From Legionellales bacterium (GTDB lineage: Bacteria > Pseudomonadota > Gammaproteobacteria > UBA1113): a DNA stretch of 64,000 nucleotides. The notes under the pieces were generated by a model. That model was not told the DNA's origin and ran no database searches. It worked only from the letters and a program-made list of their open reading frames with translations. The stretch spans positions 49,990-113,989 of the forward strand of contig PAPY01000008.1 in assembly GCA_002709565.1 (NCBI GenBank), given 5' to 3'. This document shows, in pieces, positions 1 to 8,277 of the stretch. How positions within the stretch are numbered: the stretch's first letter is position 1; every line of letters begins with the position of its first letter. The position numbers and the translations under genes were made by a program.

Positions 1-459
1 TATCATATTCCCCTCCGACATCGCCGCAATTGGATTGCTGGGGAAGAAATCAAGCACAACTTCTTTAAATGAGGGGGCCGCTTCCGTCACTGCTGCTTGC
101 TCAGCGGCTAAATTCATTCCATGACCAATATTGAGAAAACTGGCAATGGCCAAACCGAGGCTAATGGCAATGGCTGTGGTAAGAATGTACAGCAAGATGG
201 CTTTCGCGCCGACACGCCCTAGGGCCTTTGGGTTGGCAAGACTGGTTACCCCAGTGACGAGAGAGACGAAGACCACCGGGACGACACACATTTTCATCAC
301 ATCAATGAAGATCAGCCCGCCAATATCCAGTAAACCATCGGTGACATAGGTAGTGATAAAGGCAGAATCTGGCGCAAAATTGATCGCGGTGCCGATAATG
401 GCGCCGAGGAGCATGGCAATTAAAATTTGCGCGGTGAGGCTGAGTTTTTTGTCGGGCAT
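1..459 (-). CDS. Dicarboxylate/amino acid:cation symporter, N-terminal part (cut by window edge)
   Basis: The reverse strand is open from ATG at 459 to the window edge, giving about 153 residues of a DAACS-family (GltP/DctA-like) Na+ or H+ coupled symporter. The visible part begins MPDKKLSLTAQILIAMLLGA and contains the family-typical stretch DVMKMCVVPVVFVSLVTGV, followed by TM helix 3 (AILLYILTTAIAISLGLAIA). These inner-membrane carriers take up glutamate, aspartate or C4-dicarboxylates. The start is supported by an AAAGGA ribosome-binding site a few bases upstream. The C-terminal transport core (HP1/HP2, NMDGT motif) lies outside the window, so the substrate cannot be judged. Confidence 0.85.
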   Translation of the reverse strand, partial: MPDKKLSLTAQILIAMLLGAIIGTAINFAPDSAFITTYVTDGLLDIGGLIFIDVMKMCVVPVVFVSLVTGVTSLANPKALGRVGAKAILLYILTTAIAISLGLAIASFLNIGHGMNLAAEQAAVTEAAPSFKEVVLDFFPSNPIAAMSEGNMI

Positions 460-527
460 AGCAACGTCCTTTTAGCGAGCATGATTACTCATCTTAAAGG
501 ACAGTGTGATTGAAATCCAGCAATTCC

Positions 528-989
528 CTATTTGTAGGGCGACGGCGTTGGTAATTGGGTGGGGTCGGGGATTTGGCCCGGGCCAGGAGGTGGTGATTTG
601 GGCTCAGGCTTCGTTTCATGGTCGCTGCTGTTCTTCTGGGCTAGTGATACTTCTACTATACTGGCTGACTCAAACGCTTCAGCCGTCTCCATCACTTCGA
701 CTGCGGCAGTGAAGACATTCTCAATGCCGGCATCTGCGGCTGCGCCTTGGGGGGTATTTTCTCGGGTATGGTTGTGAACAGTGAGTTTACCGTCTTGTTC
801 GGCGTCAATGATGGCAGCAGTGGCAATATAGCCTTTAGCGTTCGTATCCATGCCGAGACCTCGAGCGATTACGGCAAAAGAGCCGTTATCCTCTTGATTT
901 TCATGGGATTTTTCTTCCTGCTTGGGGGATGGCTGGGGTTGCTCTTCAGCCAATTCGCGCATCCGTTCTCGTTTAGATTTACCTGCCAT
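528..989 (-). CDS. Hypothetical 153-aa protein with proline-rich tail
   Basis: I do not recognise the family. The start has a good AGGA site seven bases upstream (CAGGACACTCATG). The N-terminus is basic and charged (MAGKSKRERMRELAEEQPQP). The middle (about residues 38-110) is Ala/Glu-rich and looks folded or helical. The last 25 residues are Pro-rich and probably disordered. There is no signal peptide or membrane segment, so the protein is likely cytoplasmic or exported by a specialised route. It sits alone between the symporter and metX on the same strand with gaps of 68 and 126 bases. It could be a lineage-specific gene; nothing shows its role. Confidence 0.55.
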   Translation of the reverse strand: MAGKSKRERMRELAEEQPQPSPKQEEKSHENQEDNGSFAVIARGLGMDTNAKGYIATAAIIDAEQDGKLTVHNHTRENTPQGAAADAGIENVFTAAVEVMETAEAFESASIVEVSLAQKNSSDHETKPEPKSPPPGPGQIPDPTQLPTPSPYK

Positions 990-1084
990 GAGTGTCCTGC
1001 CTGGTTAATAATTGGTTAGTCATAGGTGGAGTATAGTGAAATAGTCTGAATGTTTCCTTAAACCAGGCTTAACTCGCGCAAGTT

Positions 1085-1108
1085 ATCTCTGAAAAAAACC
1101 GCAGAGAT
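1085..1108 (-). terminator. Hairpin just after metX
   Basis: Perfect 7-bp arms ATCTCTG (1085-1091) and CAGAGAT (1102-1108) lie eight bases beyond the metX stop. On the minus strand the loop carries a seven-T run instead of a T-tract following the stem, so it is not a textbook intrinsic terminator. Confidence 0.3.
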
Positions 1109-1115
1109 GGCTTAC

Positions 1116-2180
1116 CTAAACGGCTTTACCCAGCAAAAAGTCCCGAATTGCCTCAGCAATGGTTTCATCAGCATAGAATGCATCATGACCGTAAGGGGAA
1201 TTATGCTCCAAAAATGACACATCCACGCCATTGGCCTTGAGCTTGGCATAGAGCTCTTGTTGTTGTTCAGGGGGGAAGAGTAGATCAGAGTTCACAGAGA
1301 CGATGAGGCACTGGGCGCTAACCCGTTTGAACGGTTCATCACTGTCTTGATAGCCCTGACAGACATCAAATTCATCCATGGCATCAATCAAGCGAATATA
1401 AGCGTTAACATCAAATTTATTCGCAAATTTCTCGGCATTGTAATTTAAGTAATTGGTCAAATCGTCTTTTTCCCGAAAGCGGCTATTTAACTCATCGGGG
1501 TGGCGATAGCTCAACAAGCCGAATTTGCGCATGGTGGTGAAGGCTTTAGTGGGTGGCTCATCATAATAACCCTCATTCCAGTTTGGATCTAAGCGGATAA
1601 TTTCTTTTTGTACCCGGTGAGTGGCAATGCTTAATGGATAAGCACGATAACAAGATGATACGGATATTAGTCGTTCAACATCTGTTGGGAACTTTATGGT
1701 ATAAGCGAGGCTCAGCATTGCCCCCATGGAATTACCAACAATGGCGTAGAGTTTGTTCAGTCCCAAATGTTCAAGTAATTGCTGCTGGGAATTCACCATG
1801 TCATTGATGGTGATGGAGGGAAAGTCTTGTTGGTAGGCTTTGTCGGTTTCAGGATTATGGCTGATAGGACTCGAAGAGCCAAAACAACTACCGAGGTTAT
1901 TGATGCAAATGACGTAATACTTATCGGTATCGATAGATTTGCCGGGACCGACGATGGCTTCCCACCAACCTTTACTGGGATCCTTGTCATGGGAAGCAAT
2001 GTGGCTACCGCTGGACAGAGCATGGTGAATCAAGATGACATTATCTTTGGCGGGCGTTAATTCGCCGTAGGTCTCATAGACCAATTCTAAGGGTTGGATA
2101 AAACTACCGTGCTCGCAGGCAAAGGGAGTATCGCTGGTGTATTTAAATTTACCGTCGTCTAATTCAGTAACTGTATTCAT
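1116..2180 (-). CDS. metX: Homoserine O-acyltransferase family (MetX), alpha/beta hydrolase
   Basis: This 354-aa alpha/beta-hydrolase has the length and motif order of MetX, which acylates homoserine (acetyl or, in some proteobacteria, succinyl) in methionine synthesis. Visible family marks are LIHHALSSGSH near residue 50 (oxyanion region), NNLGSCFGSSSP near residue 94, the nucleophile elbow VGNSMGAM with catalytic Ser near residue 150, and the C-terminal catalytic His in SPYGHDAF. The usual GGSMGGM elbow and NVLGGCKGSTGP segment are altered here, so a related acyl transfer or esterase activity is possible. No SAM riboswitch or met-box could be recognised upstream. It is transcribed divergently from the kinase-like gene. 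Confidence 0.75.
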   Translation of the reverse strand: MNTVTELDDGKFKYTSDTPFACEHGSFIQPLELVYETYGELTPAKDNVILIHHALSSGSHIASHDKDPSKGWWEAIVGPGKSIDTDKYYVICINNLGSCFGSSSPISHNPETDKAYQQDFPSITINDMVNSQQQLLEHLGLNKLYAIVGNSMGAMLSLAYTIKFPTDVERLISVSSCYRAYPLSIATHRVQKEIIRLDPNWNEGYYDEPPTKAFTTMRKFGLLSYRHPDELNSRFREKDDLTNYLNYNAEKFANKFDVNAYIRLIDAMDEFDVCQGYQDSDEPFKRVSAQCLIVSVNSDLLFPPEQQQELYAKLKANGVDVSFLEHNSPYGHDAFYADETIAEAIRDFLLGKAV

Positions 2181-2359
2181 CGATGGTCTCGCAAATAGGA
2201 AGCATTCTATAGTTTCGCTTCGTCAAAGTCTAATGGGGGCCGTCTAGATAGCCACGCCAGCTAAGCTGGAAATTCCCATTGCGCGAGACGTTAAACGGAG
2301 GCCGCTAGTATTTGTTGAAATAAGGTATACACTACAAGTAAGGGCCAATAGGAGATGCA

Positions 2360-3079
2360 ATGTCAGTTTCAGCGCAGTTTGAATTACCGCCTGGCCGTCT
2401 GCTGGGGAGGCACTACCGTGTGATAGAATTTTTAGGGCACGGCTGGGAAGGTGAGGTCTACAAAGTCGAGGAGACTGCCACGGGTATTATTCGTGCCGCT
2501 AAATTATTCTACAAAAACCGCTATGAATTCAAACAACGTACCCCCATAAGTTACGCCAAAAAACTCTATAAGCTCAGGGCTTGCCCCATTGTCATTCAAT
2601 ATCACCACCAGGATATTGTTTCTGTAAAAGGCGAAACTATCGACTTTTTGGTGTCGGATTTAGCGGATGGTGAGGTATTATCGGATTATATTGCTGAACA
2701 ACCGCAACGGCGTATACAGCCCTTCGAGGCGCTGCATTTGTTCTATGCCATTGTCCAAGGCGTTGAGCATATTCACTTCTTGGGAGAGTATCATGGCGAT
2801 ATCCACGCAGATAATATCATGGTGCAACGCAAAGGCTTGCATTTTGACGTTAAGCTGATTGACTTGCGTCATTTAGGTCGGCCAAGCAGACAGCAAATTC
2901 AACATGATGTTTATGACCTGATAGCGTTATTTTATCAAATGATCGGTGGCTTAAAATATTATCATCGTATGCCAGAAAATATCAAAGCTATTATCCTAGG
3001 TCGTAAACAGTCCCTGATTAACAAACATTTCAAGATGGCAGGTCATCTGCGCCTATTTATGGAAAACCTTGAATGGTAA
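2360..3079 (+). CDS. Small protein-kinase-like protein
   Basis: This 239-aa protein has the layout of a minimal eukaryotic-like kinase: a glycine-rich loop (GHGWEGEVYKVEE, about residues 27-39), a candidate ATP-binding Lys in IRAAKLFYKNR, and a catalytic loop YHGDIHADNIMV (about 143-154) with the expected Asp and Asn. It lacks a DFG motif. The equivalent place reads KLIDLRHLG, which keeps an Asp but not the following Phe-Gly. The second half (HDVYDLIALFYQMIGG) resembles helix F of the C-lobe. Such stand-alone kinases occur in several gammaproteobacteria. Whether it phosphorylates protein or a small molecule cannot be told. The start follows AATAGGAGATGCAATG. Confidence 0.7.
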   Translation: MSVSAQFELPPGRLLGRHYRVIEFLGHGWEGEVYKVEETATGIIRAAKLFYKNRYEFKQRTPISYAKKLYKLRACPIVIQYHHQDIVSVKGETIDFLVSDLADGEVLSDYIAEQPQRRIQPFEALHLFYAIVQGVEHIHFLGEYHGDIHADNIMVQRKGLHFDVKLIDLRHLGRPSRQQIQHDVYDLIALFYQMIGGLKYYHRMPENIKAIILGRKQSLINKHFKMAGHLRLFMENLEW

Positions 3080-3080
3080 G

Positions 3081-3284
3081 CTAACAATCATCGTTGTAAT
3101 CATCAAGATAATCCGCCAGCATGTTCCGTAGTTTTTTGCTTTCAAGCAACTCTTCAATACGCCGCCGCTTGGCGAGGGGATCCAGTTTCAGCATTGTATC
3201 CGCTTCAACAAAGTTATCGTTTATATCGTCGGTCAATAGCGCGTCATCAAAGTCATCCACTTGATAGATTTCATGTGTTGCCAT
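3081..3284 (-). CDS. PA3496-like small acidic protein
   Basis: A 67-aa protein rich in Asp, ending with a conserved-looking RRRIEELLESKKLRNMLADY segment. This fits the short PA3496-type proteins (putative envelope integrity) found in many gammaproteobacteria: an acidic N-terminus and an RRRxEExxExxxLxxxLxDY C-terminus. The start at 3284 is chosen because AGAGGA lies eight bases upstream. A longer reading frame exists upstream, but its extra 67 residues look non-coding and overlap the DoxX gene. It ends one base after the kinase-like gene ends on the other strand (convergent). The assignment rests on remembered family features only. Confidence 0.6.
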   Translation of the reverse strand: MATHEIYQVDDFDDALLTDDINDNFVEADTMLKLDPLAKRRRIEELLESKKLRNMLADYLDDYNDDC

Positions 3285-3439
3285 TATTGTTATCCTCTGG
3301 TTATCAATAGGGGCATTGTTAGTGGCTACTGCTATAGATGCCGTCTGTAGACAACGGCATTGACGTCGTTGGCCACTATTTTTTGCTATATAGCGCAATT
3401 TTAGCAGGCTGTAAATCTTTTTTTGCTTGGCAATGAAAA

Positions 3440-4228
3440 TTATCTGAGTCCGGCTAGTTTGTGATACCACTGCGGCAAATGCCAACGCTGATGGGCAAGG
3501 TAATCAATAGAGAGTTTTCCGGCCCCTGTGACGGCGAAGACGAGGGTAAAGACTATCCATAGGGTGGGGTACTCCCAACCACCACCCGGGTTGGCCCAAA
3601 TATAGCCTAAGGTAAAGTGGGCGCCGAGATAAGTGGCGATGAATAAGTACAGTGCTGTACATATTGCCCCTAGACGAGTCAATAAGCCTAAACCGATAGC
3701 GATAGCACCGGCAATTTCACAGACACCTGCCAAGGCGACGAAGAATTCAGGCATAGGCACGCCAAGGGTGACAAAGGCGCTGACATCTTGCATAAAAGGC
3801 TCGGGGCCAGCTAATAATTTTTCGCTACCATGGGCCATTAAATTAAAGCCTAAGTAGAGCCGGATAAAGGTCATGACGCCTGCCCAGATAGAATAAACCT
3901 CTTTATGCTGGGATAAATACACGAGCAAGGCAATGAACAGCAGTAATAACTGTACGCCAGCTAAACACACCACGGGCACAATGTCATGGATGCCAGCGAT
4001 GCGCAGCGTAGTCACTACCATTAATCCCGAGACCAACAAGCCCAGTTCATGGTGCCTCAAGGCGAGTAGTAAGGATACACTGGATAAGATTAGGAAGCCC
4101 GTAAGAGAGGTTAGCAGCCAGGTTTGCTCAGCCCAACTGAAGGGATTTAAGAATAACCCAATGATAATGTTTACCAGGGATAAACATAACGCAAAACTAA
4201 TTAGGACTGGAAGCCATTTTTTGCCCAT
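3440..4228 (-). CDS. DoxX family membrane protein with N-terminal extension
   Basis: This 262-aa integral membrane protein carries a DoxX domain in its C-terminal half (about residues 120-250), recognisable from FNLMAHGSEKLLAGP, the segment LAGVCEIAGAIAIGLGLLTR, and TLWIVFTLVFAVTGAGKLSI. DoxX proteins are usually about 130-150 aa with four helices. Here about 115 extra residues precede the domain and form roughly four more hydrophobic helices. DoxX proteins have been linked to redox or oxidative-stress membrane complexes, but the biochemical role is not settled. AGGTG stands six bases before the ATG. The gene reads toward the PA3496-like gene. Confidence 0.8.
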   Translation of the reverse strand: MGKKWLPVLISFALCLSLVNIIIGLFLNPFSWAEQTWLLTSLTGFLILSSVSLLLALRHHELGLLVSGLMVVTTLRIAGIHDIVPVVCLAGVQLLLLFIALLVYLSQHKEVYSIWAGVMTFIRLYLGFNLMAHGSEKLLAGPEPFMQDVSAFVTLGVPMPEFFVALAGVCEIAGAIAIGLGLLTRLGAICTALYLFIATYLGAHFTLGYIWANPGGGWEYPTLWIVFTLVFAVTGAGKLSIDYLAHQRWHLPQWYHKLAGLR

Positions 4229-4299
4229 AATTACACCTATGTATTAGGTATAATTATAGCCAATCGTGATTTTAACGAGCTAAGTGAACCTTAATCGAG

Positions 4300-4536
4300 C
4301 TAACTGCCGCTGAATGCTCCGGTGATAAAACCACCTGCTGCGATAACTCGTTCGGCAGCAGATTGATTACTGTTGGACTGGGCCTGGGCAATGCTGACAG
4401 ATTGGTGAGAATCATCGTGAGTGTGGGTTGTGGCTAACTGTTCGGTATCTTGCTCTGGTAGGGCACAACCGCTGAAGGTCAGCACAGTGAAGATTAAGGT
4501 AATTGCCAAACTGCCACGTTTCATCGTCGGTTCCAT
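4300..4536 (-). CDS. Small lipoprotein
   Basis: A 78-aa protein with a classic lipoprotein signal: positive start (MEPTMKRGS), hydrophobic core (LAITLIFTVL) and lipobox TFSGC with the acylated Cys at residue 24. The mature part (about 55 aa) is polar, rich in His, Ser, Gln and Asn (THTHDDSH), and ends in a small Gly/Ala-rich stretch. There is no residue Asp at +2, so outer-membrane sorting through Lol would be expected. AAGGAG precedes the first ATG, supporting the longer start. Function unknown; the His cluster might bind metal, but that is a guess. Confidence 0.7.
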   Translation of the reverse strand: MEPTMKRGSLAITLIFTVLTFSGCALPEQDTEQLATTHTHDDSHQSVSIAQAQSNSNQSAAERVIAAGGFITGAFSGS

Positions 4537-4630
4537 ACTATCGTCTCCTTACCATCGACCACGAGTCCAAAGATTTTTCTATCATACGGCTTGTGGGGGG
4601 CAGGTGCAAGGGGTAGGGCTTAACAGTAGT

Positions 4631-4693
4631 AAGTTACATTACATACTGCGTATGTCGGTTGACAGCCGAATTTCAGGATATGCAATGTAACTT
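4631..4693. repeat. 63-bp hairpin with 15-bp arms
   Basis: The gap 4537-4896 between the lipoprotein and scoB holds no gene. It contains an inverted repeat with arms 4631-4645 (AAGTTACATTACATA) and 4679-4693 (TATGCAATGTAACTT) that match at 14 of 15 positions. A smaller hairpin (TCGGTTGACAGCCGA) lies inside the 33-base spacer. There is no T-run after either arm, so it is not a simple terminator. It may be a mobile-repeat unit or a structured RNA. Confidence 0.6.
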
Positions 4694-4698
4694 CTGAA

Positions 4699-4825
4699 CA
4701 GCAATTCCCGCTAAAAGCGGGGAATTGCTTCCCAAGTACTATCGCCAGCGCGGCCAAGCCGCACGTATGGCGACCAAAGGGGGAAAATCGCGATTTCCCC
4801 CTTTGGAAACCCCCATCGCGAGATG
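4699..4825. repeat. REP-like dispersed repeat, copy 1
   Basis: This intergenic stretch matches 63806 onward at the other end of the window. The shared blocks include CTTCCCAAGTACTATCGCCA and ACCAAAGGGGGAAAATCGCG. It folds into three successive palindromes: GCAATTCCCGC/GCGGGGAATTGC, TATCGCCA/TATGGCGA around GCGGCCAAGCCGC, and AAAGGGGGAAA/TTTCCCCCTTT around a CGCG centre. Position between genes, palindromic build and recurrence fit a REP/BIME-type element. Confidence 0.7.
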
Positions 4826-4896
4826 TTCAGCCTGTCACCCGAGGTTCGCAGAACATAGGGGGGCGGGAGCCGCTGACTCCTGAATGTATACTATCG

Positions 4897-5553
4897 CTAT
4901 AACACCATCTCTCTCACCTCACCGTCGATGACTAATTTGCCTGAGGTGAGTGACTGGATGGTTTCAATCTCAACGCCAGGGGCGCGTTCACGCAAGTGAA
5001 ATGCACCATCATAGATCTCTAGTACGGCTAAGTCGGTGACGACTTTGTTGATGCAATTCACTCCAGTTAAGGGTAAGGTGCATTTATCGAGTAATTTGGA
5101 CTCGCCTTGTTTGTTGGCGTGGGCCATGGCAACCACAATATTACGGGCGCCGGCGACTAAATCCATAGCGCCCCCCATGCCTTTGACTAATTTGCCGGGA
5201 ATCATATAAGACGCGATATCGCCGTTCACATCCACCTCAAAGGCACCAAGCACGGTCAAGTCCACATGGCCACCTCTAATCATGGCAAAACTTTCAGCGG
5301 ATGAAAAAAACGCTGCACCAGTTGCGGTGGTGACGGTTTCTTTGCCGGCATTAATCAAATCAGGATCAACCGCGTCCTCTGTTGGATATGGTCCCATGCC
5401 CAGCAGACCGTTCTCAGATTGCAACATCACATTGACGCCGGTTGGGATATAGTTAGCGACTAAAGTCGGGATACCGATGCCCAAATTGACATAATAACCG
5501 TCTTGTAATTCTTGGGCGATACGTTGGGCAATTTGTTCGCGGGTTAACGCCAT
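4897..5553 (-). CDS. scoB: 3-oxoacid CoA-transferase subunit B
   Basis: This 218-aa protein is the beta subunit of a heterodimeric family I CoA-transferase (succinyl-CoA:3-ketoacid or acetate/acetoacetyl-CoA type). It contains the catalytic-glutamate motif SENGLLGMG (about residue 45-53), the N-terminal GYYVNLGIGIPTLV, and the glycine-rich GKLVKGMGGAMDLV. It lies two bases downstream of scoA, with its own GAGGAG site in the intercistronic gap, so the two are an operon. The pair would move CoA between acetoacetate and succinate or acetate, for ketone-body or short-chain acid use. Full length for the family. Confidence 0.9.
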   Translation of the reverse strand: MALTREQIAQRIAQELQDGYYVNLGIGIPTLVANYIPTGVNVMLQSENGLLGMGPYPTEDAVDPDLINAGKETVTTATGAAFFSSAESFAMIRGGHVDLTVLGAFEVDVNGDIASYMIPGKLVKGMGGAMDLVAGARNIVVAMAHANKQGESKLLDKCTLPLTGVNCINKVVTDLAVLEIYDGAFHLRERAPGVEIETIQSLTSGKLVIDGEVREMVL

Positions 5554-5555
5554 AA

Positions 5556-6254
5556 TTAACTCCTCACAGTGCGACGCTCAATGCGTTTTTCAAAGTTACC
5601 TTGAATGACCCGTTGTACATAAATACCGGGAGTGTGGATGTGGTCAGGATCTAATTCACCGGCTTCGACGATTTCTTCCACTTCGGCGACCGTGATCTTA
5701 CCGGCAGTGGCCATCATTGGATTAAAATTTTGGGTAGTTTTGCGATAGATTAAATTACCCATAGTGTCGGCCTTCCAAGCTTTGACTAAGGCAAAGTCCG
5801 CAGTGAGGGCAGTTTCCATAATATAGGGCCTGCCATCAAACTCCCGTACTTCTTTGTCATCACCCACGGGGGTGCCGTAGCCCGTGGCAGTATAGAATGC
5901 TGGGATGCCAGCACCGCCAGCACGAATTTTTTCGGCTAAACTGCCTTGGGGGGTGAGAATGACGTCCATTTCACCGCTGATAGAGAGCTCTTCAAATAAG
6001 GCATTTTCGCCAACATAAGAAGCAATCATGGTGCTGATTTGGCGTTTTTCTAGCAAAATACCTAACCCAAAACCATCCACACCGGCATTGTTAGAGATAC
6101 AGGTAAGACCCGTCACTCCCATATCATGAACCCGTTGAATTAAGCCCTCTGGGATCCCGCATAGGCCAAAGCCACCGACCATCAGGGTCATATTATTGTC
6201 CAAACCGGCCAGGGCCGCGTTATAGTCATTGACAACTTTATTGAAACCGCTCAC
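5556..6254 (-). CDS. scoA: 3-oxoacid CoA-transferase subunit A
   Basis: This 232-aa protein is the alpha subunit partner of the next gene. Typical marks are the N-terminal GGFGLCGIPEGLI (about residues 28-40), the SNNAGVDGFGLGILL segment and the C-terminal HTPGIYVQRVI. The start is GTG at 6254 preceded by CGAGG eight bases upstream; no ATG gives the family N-terminus. It is divergent from the lolC-type gene, and the promoters of both must lie in the 82-base gap. Family members use succinyl-CoA or acetyl-CoA as donor; the sequence alone does not decide which. Confidence 0.9.
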   Translation of the reverse strand: MSGFNKVVNDYNAALAGLDNNMTLMVGGFGLCGIPEGLIQRVHDMGVTGLTCISNNAGVDGFGLGILLEKRQISTMIASYVGENALFEELSISGEMDVILTPQGSLAEKIRAGGAGIPAFYTATGYGTPVGDDKEVREFDGRPYIMETALTADFALVKAWKADTMGNLIYRKTTQNFNPMMATAGKITVAEVEEIVEAGELDPDHIHTPGIYVQRVIQGNFEKRIERRTVRS

Positions 6255-6336
6255 TTGTTACCTCGCTGGTTTTCTCCAAGAGCTATATGGTACATTATAG
6301 AACTTCTGATGAAATTGATAGGGCCATTAATTGGGC

Positions 6337-7587
6337 ATGTTTAAACCAACGTCATTTTTTATTGGCCTGCGTTACACGCGCGCCAAACGGCGCAGTTTCT
6401 TTGTGTCATTTATTTCTCTCGTGTCTATGTTGGGCATTGCGTTTGGGGTGATGGTACTCATCACCGTGCTGTCAGTCATGAATGGCTTTGATGAACAAAT
6501 TCGTAATCGCGTGTTTGGCATGGCCATGCAAGTGGGGGTTGGGACTTTTGATAACAACCTTACAGATTGGCAGGCGCTGGATAAACGCTTGCAACAAATG
6601 CCAGAGGTAGAAGAAACCGCACCCTATGTCGCTAATCAAGTGATGTTAACTGCCATGGGACAAGTGCATCCGTCGATGTTGTTTGGCATTGAACCTGAGC
6701 GAGAGGCTAACGTCTCAGTACTCGACAAAAGTATGGTGCAGGGCAGTGTGAATGCGCTAAAACCTGGTAGCTTTGGTATTGTGATGGGGCAAGAGCTAGC
6801 TGCTAGTTTGGGCTTGATGGTGGGAGACAAAGTCACGGTAGTAACACCCCAAGGTGCAGTGTCACCGGTGGGCTTTATTCCACGCTTTAAGCGTTTTACC
6901 GTGGTGGGAATTTTCAACGTTGGCAAGGGTTTTGGTTTTGATAATGTGTATTCATTTATTAGCATGAAAGATGCGCAAACTTTATTCCAAAAAGGCGATG
7001 CGATTACTGCGGTGCGTTTGAAGCTTAAAGATCTATACCAAGCACCCAATGTCTCACAACAATTACGGGAGATGTTGCCTGCCAGTTATCTTATTAGTGA
7101 TTGGACGGAACAATACGGCGCGTTTCTTGAAGCAGTCAGTCTCGAGAAAACCATGATGCTAATTATTCTCTCCCTGATAGTGTTGATTGCGGCATTTAAT
7201 TTGATCTCAAGTTTGGTGATGGTAGTGAACGAAAAGAACGCTGATATTGCTATTTTACGCACCATCGGCGCTAAACCCAGAACTATCATGGGTATTTTTA
7301 TGGTGCAGGGTATGGTGATTGGTATCGTAGGAACTATTCTAGGGTTAGTCTTGGGTATTGCCTTAGCACTCAATGTCACGACTATTGTCTCGGCCTTACA
7401 AGATTTATTGCACGTGCAATTATTGTCGTCCAGTGTGTATTTTGTTGATTACTTACCGTCGCGAATTGAAATGGGTGACGTGGTAACCACCTGCTCGATT
7501 GCCTTGGTGTTGAGTTTAGTGGCGACTATCATCCCTGCCTGGATGGGCTCCAAAGTGCGGCCAGTGGAGGCACTGCGTTATGAATGA
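6337..7587 (+). CDS. lolC: Lipoprotein-releasing ABC transporter permease (LolC/LolE/LolF type)
   Basis: This 416-aa inner-membrane permease starts MFKPTSFFIGLRYTRAKRR, matching the LolC N-terminus. It has one N-terminal helix (about residues 22-48), a large periplasmic domain, then three C-terminal helices with the FtsX-like region (IAILRTIGAKPRTIMGIFMV). With LolD it extracts lipoproteins from the inner membrane and passes them to LolA, which is also in this window. Only one permease gene is linked to lolD, so the complex may be a LolF-type homodimer rather than LolC-LolE. I chose ATG 6337; a TTG six bases earlier is an alternative. Confidence 0.88.
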   Translation: MFKPTSFFIGLRYTRAKRRSFFVSFISLVSMLGIAFGVMVLITVLSVMNGFDEQIRNRVFGMAMQVGVGTFDNNLTDWQALDKRLQQMPEVEETAPYVANQVMLTAMGQVHPSMLFGIEPEREANVSVLDKSMVQGSVNALKPGSFGIVMGQELAASLGLMVGDKVTVVTPQGAVSPVGFIPRFKRFTVVGIFNVGKGFGFDNVYSFISMKDAQTLFQKGDAITAVRLKLKDLYQAPNVSQQLREMLPASYLISDWTEQYGAFLEAVSLEKTMMLIILSLIVLIAAFNLISSLVMVVNEKNADIAILRTIGAKPRTIMGIFMVQGMVIGIVGTILGLVLGIALALNVTTIVSALQDLLHVQLLSSSVYFVDYLPSRIEMGDVVTTCSIALVLSLVATIIPAWMGSKVRPVEALRYE

Positions 7588-8272
7588 TGTCACTCATGGT
7601 TTTGCACTGCAGTGCCAGCACATTGCCAAGACTTATCATGATGGCAAGCTTGAGGTGCCGGTACTGAACGATGTCGACTTTGCCGTTAAACCAGGTGAGC
7701 AGTTAGCTATCGTTGGTGCGTCGGGGGAAGGTAAGAGTACTTTGTTGCATGTGTTGGGTGGTTTAGATAAACCATCCAAGGGCAGTGTCTTAGTGGATGG
7801 GGTTGATGTTAATCGCCTATCGGAGAAAAAACGCTGCCGTTTTCGCAATCAGAAGCTTGGTTTTGTTTATCAATTGCATCATCTTTTGTTCGAGTTTAGT
7901 GTCCTTGAAAATGTCGCTATGCCCGTCTTGTTGGGACAGGGGGATGTAAGCGCTGCTATCGAAGCAGCAACTCAAGTGTTGGACAAAGTCGGTTTAAGTC
8001 ATCGTCTCGAACACAAAATCAGTGAAATTTCCGGTGGTGAGCGACAACGGGCAGCCATTGCTCGCGCGTTGGTGAATAATCCCAGTTGTGTATTAGCAGA
8101 TGAACCGACGGGGAATCTTGATCATCGTACTGCTGACAAAGTCTATGATACGTTTCTTGAACTTAACCGCGAATACAATACCAGCATCATTATCGTTACC
8201 CATGACCCGCGTTTGGCCCAACGTATGGATAGAGTGCTAATTCTTGAAGGCGGTACCTTAATTGAAGCTTAA
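7580..8272 (+). CDS. lolD: Lipoprotein-releasing system ATPase LolD
   Basis: This 230-aa ABC ATPase overlaps the permease gene by eight bases, showing translational coupling. It has Walker A GASGEGKST (about residues 46-54), a Q-loop segment FVYQLHHLLFEFSVLENV typical of the LolD/MacB/FtsE group, the signature SGGERQR, Walker B VLADEPTGNLD and the switch His in IIVTHD. It powers lipoprotein extraction at the cytoplasmic face. The gene ends five bases before the convergent DUF2062 gene, leaving no room for a separate terminator. Confidence 0.93.
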   Translation: MNDVTHGFALQCQHIAKTYHDGKLEVPVLNDVDFAVKPGEQLAIVGASGEGKSTLLHVLGGLDKPSKGSVLVDGVDVNRLSEKKRCRFRNQKLGFVYQLHHLLFEFSVLENVAMPVLLGQGDVSAAIEAATQVLDKVGLSHRLEHKISEISGGERQRAAIARALVNNPSCVLADEPTGNLDHRTADKVYDTFLELNREYNTSIIIVTHDPRLAQRMDRVLILEGGTLIEA

Positions 8273-8277
8273 CGCAA

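Noticed and set aside
506..1019. Several forward-strand frames opposite the 153-aa gene
   Set aside because: They overlap the better-supported reverse gene, lack ribosome-binding sites and have shadow-like composition.
2181..2359. SAM riboswitch or MetJ box upstream of metX
   Set aside because: No convincing riboswitch fold or repeated met-box half-sites could be read in the gap.
4699..4825. CRISPR-type array
   Set aside because: The palindromic units are not direct repeats with regular spacers; a REP-like element explains them.
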